Notes under the pieces: generated by a model | The model's database searches: none | Seen by the model: the letters and a program-made list of their open reading frames with translations, nothing else | What the model was told of the DNA's origin: nothing | Made by a program: the position numbers and the translations under genes | Assembly (NCBI RefSeq): GCF_003024385.1 | Contig: NZ_PVZN01000002.1 | Coordinates: 496,001 to 560,000 of the forward strand | DNA length: 64,000 nucleotides | Reading direction: 5' to 3' | From: Pseudomonas sp. BBP2017 | Lineage (GTDB): Bacteria; Pseudomonadota; Gammaproteobacteria; Pseudomonadales; Pseudomonadaceae | Shown: positions 15,844 through 24,438 of the stretch, in pieces | How positions within the stretch are numbered: position 1 is the first letter of the stretch | Layout of the letters: every line of letters begins with the position of its first letter

Positions 15844-17013
15844 ATGATGCTGTTCAGAGGGATACATCGGCTGTTGGTACTGCTGCAACTGGTCATCGGC
15901 GCCGCAGGGTTTTTCCTGCCGGCGCTGATTCTGGGCGAAAGTATCGATGTCGGCTTGCAGCCGTTTTCAGCCATGTTCATGGCCTTCATCCTCGGGGTGG
16001 TCAGCCTCTGCGTGCACGAAGGCGGGCATTATCTGGGCGCCAAAAGGTGTGGCATGACGGTGCTGTCGGTGCGGGTGCTGGCCTTGGAGGTTCAACCGCT
16101 GCGGCGTGGCTGGAAGGCCCGCTGGTCGCGCCGCGCCAAAGGCCAGCCACTGGGCGGCTATGTCATGGCGGCGCATGCCCCGCACCAGCCATTGCGGCGG
16201 GCAATGCTGGTTTTCACGCTGATGGGACCGTTGCTCAACCTGTTGGTCGCGGGTCTGTGCCTGGCGCTTTCTGCGCTGCTTGGCGGCGAGTTCGCCGCGC
16301 TGGTGCTGGCGCTAGGGGTGTGCAATCTGACCACCGGGCTGGCCAATTTGGTGCCCACGGTTGCGCCGGGTCGGGTCAGTGATGGGGCGGGAGTTCTGGC
16401 CTGGCTCTTCAAGCCCGATGAACAGGGGCCGGCACTGGCCAATGTGCGGCTGATGGCCCTGGTAGTTGCGGGTGCGCAGGCCGAGGATTTGCCCGGCGCC
16501 GATCTTGTACACCTGAGTGCCCAGCCTATGCCGGCGGCGTTGAGTGCGCTGGGCTATCGCTTGTATGCCTGGCAAAATCGGGCGGATTGGGCGCGTGCCG
16601 TAACGCTTGGGAATGAACTAGAGGCAATGTTGGTGTCGCCCCCGCTTGTGCTGAAACAATGCGCGGTACTGCTGTCGATTCTGCGTGCGGAGCTGACCTT
16701 CTCCCGGGCCATGCTTGAGCGCGATGCCCGCGAGCTGCATGACTATTTGTTCAACGAAGAAACCGACTGGTACACCCCAAGCTTGCGGCCACGTTGCCTG
16801 GCGCTGCGTGCTGCTCTTGCAGGGGATGCCAGCGACATGACGCACTATGTGGAACAGGCTGTGCGCCTGGCCCGTAACAGTCAGGATCGCTCCCAGAGCC
16901 CGCGGGAAGAACGGCTGGCCGGTTACATCCAGGCGTTGCTCACGGCACCTGCAAGCTCGGCAGCGCTGCCCGGCCCTGTGCCGAGAGCAGCGGCTCAAGC
17001 TGTTTCCAACTGA
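15844..17013 (+). CDS. M50-family (site-2-protease-like) membrane metallopeptidase
   Basis: 389 residues. The zinc motif HEGGH is at 58-62, inside a membrane helix (ILGVVSLCVHEGGHYLGAKRCGM). A second hydrophobic region at 117-165 is followed by VAPGRVSDGAGVL, the counterpart of the NPxPxLDG motif, with the aspartate kept. The C-terminal 180 residues are soluble and helical. Start at the first of two ATGs; AAGGA upstream suits either. It may cut a membrane-bound regulator, but no partner is visible. Its end overlaps the convergent secreted-protein gene by 74 bp. Confidence 0.8.
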   Translation: MMLFRGIHRLLVLLQLVIGAAGFFLPALILGESIDVGLQPFSAMFMAFILGVVSLCVHEGGHYLGAKRCGMTVLSVRVLALEVQPLRRGWKARWSRRAKGQPLGGYVMAAHAPHQPLRRAMLVFTLMGPLLNLLVAGLCLALSALLGGEFAALVLALGVCNLTTGLANLVPTVAPGRVSDGAGVLAWLFKPDEQGPALANVRLMALVVAGAQAEDLPGADLVHLSAQPMPAALSALGYRLYAWQNRADWARAVTLGNELEAMLVSPPLVLKQCAVLLSILRAELTFSRAMLERDARELHDYLFNEETDWYTPSLRPRCLALRAALAGDASDMTHYVEQAVRLARNSQDRSQSPREERLAGYIQALLTAPASSAALPGPVPRAAAQAVSN

Positions 17014-17971
17014 AGCTCACGTCTACGTCACAGCCATCGCCGGTGGGCTGGTTGGCCAGGCGCATGCCCTGGGTGTCGAAACTCAGGTCGTAGGACTCGT
17101 AGCTCGCCACGCCGGGGCAGTCGCTGTCCGCCGTGGCCTGGGCCTGGAACCAGGTAGCGAATTGTCTCGGCAGGTTGACATGCCCGGCGAAGGGGCTGTA
17201 CCACTCAAAACGCGTACCGACCCAGGTCCAGGGATCGACGCTTTCACCGGTCTGCAGGTTCCAGGTGTGCAAGCCCCAACTGATGCCGCTGCGACCAAAG
17301 CCTGCGGTCCAGCGGTAAAACCTGACGGTGATCCACTGAGACGACCAGTACGTGGGGGCAACGCTGATCTCACTGGTGTAGGCGGAGCCGTCGCGGCCCA
17401 GGTATTCACGTCGCTCGCTGAAGAACGCTTTCTGGCCCTCGGGGCTTACGGCGAGGCGTGCCAGTTGTTGATTGATCTTGTGGATAGCCGGGCTGTCCCC
17501 CTCCAGCTTGAAGGTGACCTGGGCGCCTTGGGTCCTGACTTGATAGGCGTGCTCGCCGAAGGTTTCCTTCTCTACCTTGACGGGCAGCGGTGCTGCCTCC
17601 ATTGGCGCGTTATAAGCGTCGCCACCACAGCCTTCGGCACTTGACCGCGTCAGCGCCAAGGGCAACGGCGTGCCACCTGCGGCCTTGCTCCAGGTGCCGG
17701 TCAGCGTATCGCCCTGGAGGGCATCCAGTTTCCAGAACCCCGTCTTGCCGTCTTCGGTCCAGGGGTCGCCGGCCTTCTCCTGGGTTAGCTGGATCGGCGT
17801 GAGGAAGCGCTGGTAGTAGTAGCTGCCGTTGCTGTCGGGGGCGGCGTTAAAACAGGCGGTGATCGGGGTCTTGCCGAGGGTGCCTTTCCAGACGCCGACG
17901 AGGTCGGTGGGCGCGGCGTTGGCGTAGCCAGAAGCACAGGCGAGGGCCAGGACGGCCAAGGGCTTGAGCAT
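16940..17971 (-). CDS. Secreted protein of unknown function
   Basis: 343 residues from the ATG at 17971 with a signal peptide MLKPLAVLALACASGYANA. Mature protein starts with APTDLVGVWKGTLGKTPITACF, a beta-rich module, and contains paired cysteines (GCGGDA, DCPGVA, GCDVDV) suggesting disulfides in the periplasm. It has many aromatics (SSQWITVRFYRWTAGFG, WNLQTGE). No family is recognised. An earlier in-frame ATG at 18010 would spoil the signal peptide. Single gene. Confidence 0.7.
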   Translation of the reverse strand: MLKPLAVLALACASGYANAAPTDLVGVWKGTLGKTPITACFNAAPDSNGSYYYQRFLTPIQLTQEKAGDPWTEDGKTGFWKLDALQGDTLTGTWSKAAGGTPLPLALTRSSAEGCGGDAYNAPMEAAPLPVKVEKETFGEHAYQVRTQGAQVTFKLEGDSPAIHKINQQLARLAVSPEGQKAFFSERREYLGRDGSAYTSEISVAPTYWSSQWITVRFYRWTAGFGRSGISWGLHTWNLQTGESVDPWTWVGTRFEWYSPFAGHVNLPRQFATWFQAQATADSDCPGVASYESYDLSFDTQGMRLANQPTGDGCDVDVSFSWKQLEPLLSAQGRAALPSLQVP

Positions 17972-18200
17972 GAGAATCGGACTTCCAGCTGTCTGACGGG
18001 CAATCATCATAGCCGATGAGCAATTCCTTCGGTATCGACCGGCTGGGCAGGGGTGATTGGGAAAATCTTCCAGAAACTAGGTTAGAGTGTTCATCAGTGT
18101 CTGTTCATAAGGACCCTCCACTCGATCCGAGACGTCGCGCCAAGCGGTTGCAGCGAACGAACCGGGCAAAAAAAACCGTATATCAATCGTTATGTGAAGA

Positions 18201-18842
18201 ATGAATCGTCCGCTGTTTGTTTCACTAGATGGGCCCAAGGGAACCGGCAAGACCACACTGTTGGAGGCCGTTACGAAAGTACTGAGGGCAGATAACAAAA
18301 AAGTGATCCGACTTTGCGAGAAAAAAAGCGATCCCTATAGGGCTGAAACAATGGCCCTCGTCAACAAACTGGTCAGAAATCCCAGCCGGGATCTGGAACT
18401 GGGGATTTGTGAGCGCTTTGCTGATAGCCGTACCTGGATTTCCCGGCACGTGCTGGCTAAACAGCCACCAGGCAGCATCATCCTGATCGATCGCTGGTAC
18501 CCGTCCGATGCCGCGTTTCGCCGGATAGTCCCGTTTGCAGAGATTCTACAGTTGAACGTTGATCGAGACGTGCGCGTGCCAGACCTGCATGTCGGGGTTG
18601 TCACCGCCCCTGAAATTTCATGGGCGAGGGCAGCGGCACGAACGCGTGGGCTGAGCAGTACGGTGATGCATAAGCTGGAAGAACATATCGCTAGTACCCA
18701 GGCGTTCGAGCAAGCGATTGCAGAGCACGGCTGGGTTTCATGCCGTAATGAAGGAACGATCGAAGACGCAACGATGCAGGTGATTTCTGAGATCTATAGA
18801 GCCCTTCGATGCCCCGGAAGTTGGATTAAACCCACGAAGTAA
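18201..18842 (+). CDS. Thymidylate-kinase-like deoxynucleotide kinase
   Basis: 213 residues. Walker A GPKGTGKTT at 11-19, then ICERFADSRTW and LIDRWYPSDAAFRR, the DRW/DRY motif of thymidylate kinases and deoxynucleoside kinases. Substrate-lid region ARAAARTRGLS. It is probably not the main Tmk, which is normally next to holB; here it stands alone, with lower GC upstream, so it may be a transferred or specialised copy. The upstream 190 bp shows no clear promoter. Confidence 0.75.
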   Translation: MNRPLFVSLDGPKGTGKTTLLEAVTKVLRADNKKVIRLCEKKSDPYRAETMALVNKLVRNPSRDLELGICERFADSRTWISRHVLAKQPPGSIILIDRWYPSDAAFRRIVPFAEILQLNVDRDVRVPDLHVGVVTAPEISWARAAARTRGLSSTVMHKLEEHIASTQAFEQAIAEHGWVSCRNEGTIEDATMQVISEIYRALRCPGSWIKPTK

Positions 18843-18990
18843 ACTGCCATCGGCTCACATCGGGTGGACGCTGATTTTCTCACGCCCGATGTCCCCTGTG
18901 CTAAAAAATCCAAGTGAATCGCACCAACGTCTTCGAGGCATTTCCCCGGAACCTGACCGGGGTTGGGGCTTCCATTTTATCTGTAAACAC

Positions 18991-19018
18991 ATATAATATA
19001 ATCCTATATAATATTTTT
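18991..19018 (+). promoter_or_regulatory. bigR: AT-rich operator candidate for BigR-type repressor
   Basis: A block with a nine-base direct repeat ATATAATAT (18991-18999 and 19006-19014; 15-bp period) in an otherwise GC-rich region, just upstream of the ArsR-family gene. BigR-type repressors bind AT-rich repeats overlapping the -10 region of their own operon, which fits this position. Confidence 0.6.
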
Positions 19019-19062
19019 AGGCATATCATGTGGCCGAAATGAAGGTGATAGAAGGACTGGCG

Positions 19063-19368
19063 ATGGATGTTCAGCAGTTGCGCGGCAACGCCGAAGCAGC
19101 AGGGCAGTTGCTTAAAACCCTGGGAAATCCAGAGCGGTTGCTGTTGCTATGCCAGTTGTCTGAAGGGGAGCGCAGTGTCAGTGAACTGGAGCTTTTGCTC
19201 GGCATTCAGCAGCCAACCCTGTCCCAGCAATTAGGGGTTTTGAGGCGCGAAGGCCTGGTGGCCACAAGGCGTGAGGGCAAACAGATCTTCTATCGCATCG
19301 ATAGTCCAGCAGCCCTGGCGGTCATCAAAACCTTGTATCAGCTGTTCTGTGCGAAGGAGCGGAAATGA
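19063..19368 (+). CDS. bigR: ArsR-family persulfide-responsive repressor, BigR/SqrR-like
   Basis: 101 residues from the ATG at 19063, chosen for the GAAGGA six bases upstream; a GTG at 19030 would give 112 residues. Winged-helix with recognition helix QQPTLSQQLGVLRREGLV. Two cysteines (C30 in LLLLCQL and C96 in YQLFCAKE) match the disulfide/persulfide-sensing pair of BigR and SqrR, so it most likely derepresses under sulfide or polysulfide. Its stop overlaps the next gene start (ATGA); with the two YeeE/YedE genes it forms the usual sulfur-handling operon. Confidence 0.88.
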   Translation: MDVQQLRGNAEAAGQLLKTLGNPERLLLLCQLSEGERSVSELELLLGIQQPTLSQQLGVLRREGLVATRREGKQIFYRIDSPAALAVIKTLYQLFCAKERK

Positions 19369-19799
19369 CTATCGACTGGGCCAGTTTCACCCCTTGGTCA
19401 GCCTTACTCGGCGGCGCGCTGATCGGGCTTGCCGTGAGCCTGTTTGCACTCGTGAATGGTCGTATTGCCGGCATTAGCGGACTGCTGGGCAGTTTGCTGC
19501 AAAAGAAGGCAGAGGGCAGAGGGGAGAAATCGCTGTTTCTCTTGGGCGTGATGGTAGCGCCCCTCGTGTGGTGGTTGTTTGCGGGGCGGCCGGTCGTACA
19601 GTTTCAGACAGATTGGGTAGGGTTGCTTGTCGCCGGTCTGCTGGTTGGCCTGGGAACACGCTACGCCGCAGGTTGCACCAGCGGGCACGGTGTCTGTGGA
19701 CTGGCGCGGCTGTCGCCTCGTTCGCTTGTCGCAACACTGTGCTTTATGTGCGCGGGATTTGCAGTTGTGTTCGTTAGCCGTCACCTGGCAGGAGTATGA
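19365..19799 (+). CDS. YeeE/YedE-family sulfur transporter, PmpA-like half
   Basis: 144 residues with four hydrophobic segments (about 11-35, 56-72, 82-98 and 117-140). The conserved cysteine motif GCTSGHGVCGL is near 102-112, typical of YeeE/PmpA proteins that move thiosulfate or other sulfur compounds across the inner membrane. It is the first half of a split pair; the second half follows directly. Co-transcribed with the BigR-type gene. Confidence 0.88.
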   Translation: MTIDWASFTPWSALLGGALIGLAVSLFALVNGRIAGISGLLGSLLQKKAEGRGEKSLFLLGVMVAPLVWWLFAGRPVVQFQTDWVGLLVAGLLVGLGTRYAAGCTSGHGVCGLARLSPRSLVATLCFMCAGFAVVFVSRHLAGV

Positions 19800-19801
19800 A
19801 C

Positions 19802-20221
19802 ATGCGATGGGCAATGGCTTTTATCTGCGGCTTAGTGTTCGGCCTTGGCTTGCTATTGGCGGGCATGGTTAACCCAACCAAGGTACTCGGCTTCCTGGAT
19901 CTGGCTGGGCGCTGGGATCCATCGCTCGGGCTGGTAATGGTAGGTGCTATCGGGGTGGCTCTGTTGCCCATGCAGTGGAGCAGCAAGCAAACACGCTCAA
20001 TCATTGGTTTGCCGATGCAAATGCCTGGGGTGCGGGCACTGGATCGGCGGTTGGTGGGGGGCAGCCTGGTATTTGGCGTCGGTTGGGGCATCGCCGGCAT
20101 CTGCCCGGGGCCCGCACTCGCCCTGGTGTTAAGCGGCCACTGGCAAATACTGGTTTTCGTACTTGCGATGTTGACGGGAATGGCACTCTTCAGCCTGCTG
20201 GAAAGCTTGCGTGCTCGTTAA
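19802..20221 (+). CDS. YeeE/YedE-family sulfur transporter, PmpB-like half
   Basis: 139 residues from the ATG at 19802, which has AGGAG at a good distance; an ATG six bases earlier is too close to it. Four hydrophobic segments and the motif GWGIAGICPGPAL, the counterpart of the cysteine motif in the partner protein. It is the second half of the split transporter. Last gene of the operon; the potassium channel gene downstream is convergent. Confidence 0.85.
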   Translation: MRWAMAFICGLVFGLGLLLAGMVNPTKVLGFLDLAGRWDPSLGLVMVGAIGVALLPMQWSSKQTRSIIGLPMQMPGVRALDRRLVGGSLVFGVGWGIAGICPGPALALVLSGHWQILVFVLAMLTGMALFSLLESLRAR

Positions 20222-20321
20222 AGATGAAAGAGCGCCATCGTCTCTCAGCCTTGAGCGCGGGGCGGATCCTGTACTGGAGCAATGATTGCCAGGTTGCAAA
20301 CTACGTGTTGAACGCTTGCCG

Positions 20322-20765
20322 TTATCGGTTTTCATGCTCGCCAGACGCGTGATGTTTGATGATGTCCATTACTGCAGCGGTCATGATTGCGGTGGAAACG
20401 CCGAACATGAGAATGCCATTGGCCGCCTCCAGGGGACTGAGCAGGCGCCATTGCTGGCTCAGGACTACATCGCCATAGCCCAGGGTGGCGAAGGTCACGC
20501 CGGAAAAGTACAGCGCGGTGATGAAGTCCTCGAATTCACCCAGCAGCAGGAACAGCAGGGCCCACAGGGCCATTTGCACATAGTTGCCGATGAGCATCAC
20601 CACCATGACCATCGACAGCAAGCGCACGTCATCGCCCCAGGAAGGGCTCGATTTCATCTTGCGTCGCAGCGACACATAGCGACGCGCACACAGGGCTAAG
20701 AATAACGCCTGCAACATTACACAGAGCACGATCACCGGTAGGCCTACCAGAAAATTGATCAGCAT
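20322..20765 (-). CDS. Two-helix potassium-channel-like protein
   Basis: 147 residues with membrane segments at about 5-27 and 50-75, a pore loop, and a last helix at about 108-130. The selectivity filter TLGYGD is complete at 94-99. It is a small Ion_trans_2-type channel. Its start overlaps the DUF2955 gene by seven bases, so it is the last gene of the efflux operon, an unusual place for a K+ channel. Confidence 0.85.
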   Translation of the reverse strand: MLINFLVGLPVIVLCVMLQALFLALCARRYVSLRRKMKSSPSWGDDVRLLSMVMVVMLIGNYVQMALWALLFLLLGEFEDFITALYFSGVTFATLGYGDVVLSQQWRLLSPLEAANGILMFGVSTAIMTAAVMDIIKHHASGEHENR

Positions 20766-21811
20766 GGGTGACCCTCTTCAGCGGTTGGGTTGGAAGTATT
20801 TCGACGTTGCCGGCGCTTATCGAGCAGATAAACCATCGCACAGGCATACAGGGTGACCAGAATGAACAGCCCCATGCGGATGGCGAAGGCGGTGTAGACA
20901 TCCTTACCGGCGGCGCTGTCCTGCACCGACTGGCCAAGCAGAATGATCATGGTCGTCAGGCTGTTGAGCCAGAAGCCCGGCTTGTAGTTGCCAGGGCTCA
21001 ACCCGTAGAGCTTTCGGGCCAGCACCAGCCCGAACAGCAGCATCCACAGGAAGAACATCCACAGGTTGACGAACAGGCCCAGGGCGAACCAGAAGAGAAT
21101 CGCCATCAGGCCGCCAAGCAGGGTCGAGCCGAGCAGTTCCCGCCCGGCAGTGCGCGCACTGGTGGCGGTGCTTTGCTGGCCGAGGTTGACCGACTTCATG
21201 ATGATCGGCATGTAGCTGGCCGGATCGATCAGCGCCAACAGGAAGGCGGGCATCACCACCAGCGCTGCGCGCAATGCCAGCCAGCTGATTTCATCGGTCG
21301 ACAGGGCAGGTGCAGGGGCGGGTGGCTTGGTGCCGATCGGGTCAGGCAACAGCCAGTGGCTGATCGACACCGCCGTGACGGCCAGGAGCAAGCCCTTGAC
21401 CAGCGATACGATCACCTGCAGCGCCAGGTCGAATTCGGTAGCGCCGGCGGCGCTGATCATCGTCAAGCCAACCACCATGAAGGTGGCGACCAGCGAGTTG
21501 CCGCCACTCATGCCATAGCGGAAGACCAGAAACAGGCACAGGCCGACCAGCATCACGCCGGTTGCCGCGTAGTAGTGCAACAGCGGTATCAGCAGCAAGC
21601 CGCTGCCGGTGGTGACCATCAGCACCACGGCCAGGCCCAGGCTGGCCTTGAACGGCAGCGGTCGATTCATCGCCGCCAGCATCGTCAGCGCCAGCATCGG
21701 TGCGAGGAAGGGGATCGGCAGGGCCAGGCCGAAGCTCGCGGCCAGACACAGCGCCGTGCCAGTGGCCAGGCGCAGCGCTCGCCTGGCACGGACTTGTTGC
21801 TCAGTAGGCAT
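20759..21811 (-). CDS. DUF2955/FUSC-like inner-membrane protein
   Basis: 350 residues with about ten hydrophobic helices in two blocks (20-150 and 175-340) and an Arg-rich tail. It resembles the DUF2955 family, which is related to FUSC/aromatic-acid exporter proteins and commonly sits beside HlyD-type adaptors. It probably supplies the inner-membrane pump of the tripartite system formed with the HlyD and OMF proteins upstream. Overlaps the HlyD gene by 11 bases. Confidence 0.82.
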   Translation of the reverse strand: MPTEQQVRARRALRLATGTALCLAASFGLALPIPFLAPMLALTMLAAMNRPLPFKASLGLAVVLMVTTGSGLLLIPLLHYYAATGVMLVGLCLFLVFRYGMSGGNSLVATFMVVGLTMISAAGATEFDLALQVIVSLVKGLLLAVTAVSISHWLLPDPIGTKPPAPAPALSTDEISWLALRAALVVMPAFLLALIDPASYMPIIMKSVNLGQQSTATSARTAGRELLGSTLLGGLMAILFWFALGLFVNLWMFFLWMLLFGLVLARKLYGLSPGNYKPGFWLNSLTTMIILLGQSVQDSAAGKDVYTAFAIRMGLFILVTLYACAMVYLLDKRRQRRNTSNPTAEEGHPC

Positions 21812-22919
21812 ACGACATCCAGCTCATCACCCGCAGGAACAACCGGCCGAGCAGGTTCAGCGGGTTGCCATCGCTGGGGAACGCCATGACCTCGGCCTGG
21901 CCACCGACACGGATGCCACTGATGTCGGTCAGCTGGCCGGGCGCAAGCTCGATGATCACTGGAAAGCGCTGGGCCGGGCGCAGCCAGTCACGGCTGTTCT
22001 GCACCGTGGGCAAGGTCCCGGCTGGCGTGCTCTGGCCGGTACTGACGCCGTAGCCGATACTACGCACATGGCCTTCGAGTATCGTGCCGGGCAGGGTATC
22101 CAGCACGATGCGGACCGGGGTCCCGGGCCTGACCTTGCCCAGGTTGTTCTCCGTCATGTCGGCCGTGACCCACACATCGTGGATGGCGATCAAGGTCATC
22201 AATGGCGCACCGGCTGCGGCGAACTGGCCGACATCGGTGCGCAGGTCGGTGATCAGGCCGGCCGAGCGGGCACGAACGATGCTGTTGGCCAGGTCCAGTT
22301 CGGCCTTGTCGAGATTGGCGATCGCGCTTAGCAACTGGGCATTGTTCTCGTCGCTGCCACCTTGGGTTTCGCGGGCGCGTTCTACTTCTGCCCGCGCTGC
22401 GGCGACGTGGGCGACGGCCGCATCGAGGGTGGAGCGGGAAACTTCCAGCCGACGCAGGGAGATGGTCCCGGGGTCTTCCTTGTACAGGCGTTCAAGGCGT
22501 TGGAGGTCCTGGCGGGACATGACTTCGTTGGCCTGGGCCGCTTTCAGGGACGCCAGCTTGGAGTCGATGCCTGCGGTGTTGGCGCCGATCTGCTTGCGGG
22601 TGGTCTGCAGGTCGGCACGAGCGCGGTCGACAGCAATCTGGTACTGCTGCGGGTTCACTTCAAACAGCACCTCACCGGCCTTGACGTCTTGGTTGTTGCG
22701 CACGTTGACTTTGGTGACCCTGCCTGCGACCTCCGCCGCCACCGGAACGACAAACGTCTGCACCCGTGCCTGTTGCGTGTAGGGGGTATAACGGTCGGCC
22801 AGCAGGTACCAGCCCAGGCTCAGGAGGATCAGCACGGCAACCCAATTCACCGCTTTTTTTGCCGGGTCGGCCGCAGGCGACGGCGCGGTTTCTTCCATCT
22901 CTTGTTGGCGGTCACTCAA
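21801..22919 (-). CDS. HlyD/EmrA-like membrane fusion protein
   Basis: 372 residues from a TTG at 22919 with AAGGAAGG seven bases upstream; this start overlaps the OMF stop. One membrane anchor at about 22-42, then the lipoyl half-motif (VPVAAEVAGRVTKVNVRNNQDVKAGEVLFEV), a long coiled-coil hairpin (about 90-195) and the return motif ARSAGLITDLRTDVGQFAAAGAPL. It links the inner-membrane DUF2955 protein to the outer-membrane channel. Confidence 0.9.
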   Translation of the reverse strand: MSDRQQEMEETAPSPAADPAKKAVNWVAVLILLSLGWYLLADRYTPYTQQARVQTFVVPVAAEVAGRVTKVNVRNNQDVKAGEVLFEVNPQQYQIAVDRARADLQTTRKQIGANTAGIDSKLASLKAAQANEVMSRQDLQRLERLYKEDPGTISLRRLEVSRSTLDAAVAHVAAARAEVERARETQGGSDENNAQLLSAIANLDKAELDLANSIVRARSAGLITDLRTDVGQFAAAGAPLMTLIAIHDVWVTADMTENNLGKVRPGTPVRIVLDTLPGTILEGHVRSIGYGVSTGQSTPAGTLPTVQNSRDWLRPAQRFPVIIELAPGQLTDISGIRVGGQAEVMAFPSDGNPLNLLGRLFLRVMSWMSYAY

Positions 22920-24424
22920 TTGACACCTTCCTTCGCTTCATCGAGCAGGTTGCCCCAGTCGGTGCGTTGCTGCATCTGTTGGCGGGTGGCGGGATCGATC
23001 AGCGGACGGTTACTGTACCAACCGCCGCCGAGGGCCTTGTACAGAGCGATCAGGCTGTTGACGGCCGTGTTGCGATTGACCAGGTAGGTATCCTGCTGGG
23101 CGAACAGGGAAGCCTGGGCATCGAGTACCCGCTGGAAATCCGAATAGCCTTCACGGTACTGGGTATTGGCCAGAGACACCGAGCGCTCGGCTGCAATCGA
23201 TGCTTCGCTGAGGATACGCTCGCGTTCCAGGGCCTTGACCAGACCGGTCGCCGCATCGTCGGCCTCACGCGCCGCCTGGCGAACGCTGTCCTGGTAGACG
23301 ACTATCAATTGCTGCAGGCGGGCATCCTGGATGCGCACGTTGTTGGTGATTCGGCCATGGTCGAACACGTCCCAGCGCAAGCTCGGCCCGCCGATCAGGT
23401 CGAGGGTGTTGGACGTGCCGTCGAGGGAGCTCGCGGACCAGACGATGCTGCCCAACAGGCTGATGGAGGGGTAGAGGTCGGCCTCGGCGACACCGATCAG
23501 CGCCGACTGGGCCGCGACTTGCGCTTCTGCGGTACGGACATCCGGGCGGCGCAACAGCAGGTCGACCGGTACACCCTGCAGCACGGCACGGTCGACCAAG
23601 GGCACCACACCGGTGTTGGTATGGAGTTCCGGTATCGCGCCGGGCGGGCGACCTATCAAGGTGGACAAAGCATTGCGTGTGCTTGCGACCTGCGCCTCGA
23701 AATCGGGGATGGTGCTCAGGGTTCCCAGGTACTGGGTCTTGGCCTGTTGCAGATCGAGCTCGGCATTATCACCGCTGGAGAACAGGCGCTCGGTGATCTC
23801 ATAGCTGCGCTTCTGCAGTTTGGCGTTGTTCTTGGCGATGAGCAGGCGCGCCTCGGCGGTACGCAGAGCGTAGTAGGTTTGCGCCACCTGAGCGTGAAGC
23901 AGCACCAGAACGTTTTCATAGTTGCTCTGGGCGGCGAACCAGGACGCATCGGCCGACTCGATGGCGCGGCTGAATCGGCCCCAGAAATCCAGTTCCCAGC
24001 CGATGTCGAAACCCGCGCTGTGTTGCCACAGATGACTGTCCTGCGGATTGTCACCGCCCCATTGGCGACGCTTGAGGTAGAAGCTGTCGGCGCTGACCTG
24101 TTGGAATTGCGGGTAGCGACTACTTAACGCGATGCCCAATTGTGCGCGGGCTTCCATCACCCGCAGGCCGGCGATTTCCAGGTCGGCGTTGTGGGCATCG
24201 GCCTCGGCGATCAGATGGTCGAGCACCGGGTCGGTAAATACTTGCCACCACTGCCGGCTATCGGGTTGCGTACGTTGCTGGCTGGCAAGCTCCAGGGCCG
24301 GAGTGTTCCAGTGCTCGACCCAGGCCTGGGTCGGTGACTGGAAGTCCGGGCCCAGGCGCACACAGCCGCCCAGGCCCAGAGCGCCACACAGCAGCAGCCG
24401 GCTCATGCGAGCAGGACACGACAT
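22916..24424 (-). CDS. NodT-type outer-membrane efflux lipoprotein
   Basis: 502 residues from the ATG at 24424 (GAGGAG ten bases upstream; a GTG at 24433 is too close to it). The lipobox LGLGGC gives a lipid-anchored cysteine. Family features: LGPDF at the mature N-terminus, two long helical repeats, and the GGPSLRWDVFDHGR block typical of OprM/NodT channels. It is the TolC-like exit of the efflux set. Confidence 0.92.
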   Translation of the reverse strand: MSCPARMSRLLLCGALGLGGCVRLGPDFQSPTQAWVEHWNTPALELASQQRTQPDSRQWWQVFTDPVLDHLIAEADAHNADLEIAGLRVMEARAQLGIALSSRYPQFQQVSADSFYLKRRQWGGDNPQDSHLWQHSAGFDIGWELDFWGRFSRAIESADASWFAAQSNYENVLVLLHAQVAQTYYALRTAEARLLIAKNNAKLQKRSYEITERLFSSGDNAELDLQQAKTQYLGTLSTIPDFEAQVASTRNALSTLIGRPPGAIPELHTNTGVVPLVDRAVLQGVPVDLLLRRPDVRTAEAQVAAQSALIGVAEADLYPSISLLGSIVWSASSLDGTSNTLDLIGGPSLRWDVFDHGRITNNVRIQDARLQQLIVVYQDSVRQAAREADDAATGLVKALERERILSEASIAAERSVSLANTQYREGYSDFQRVLDAQASLFAQQDTYLVNRNTAVNSLIALYKALGGGWYSNRPLIDPATRQQMQQRTDWGNLLDEAKEGVN

Positions 24425-24438
24425 CAAGCGCACTCTCC

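Noticed and set aside
18851..18896. Inverted repeat ACATCGGG/CCCGATGT after the kinase-like gene
   Set aside because: The loop is long and no T-run follows, so a terminator call would be weak.
20768..21889. 373-codon plus-strand frame rich in Q, H and R
   Set aside because: Antisense to the DUF2955 gene; the low-complexity composition is typical of a shadow.
22766..24127. 453-codon plus-strand frame
   Set aside because: Antisense to the NodT-type channel gene; a shadow frame.
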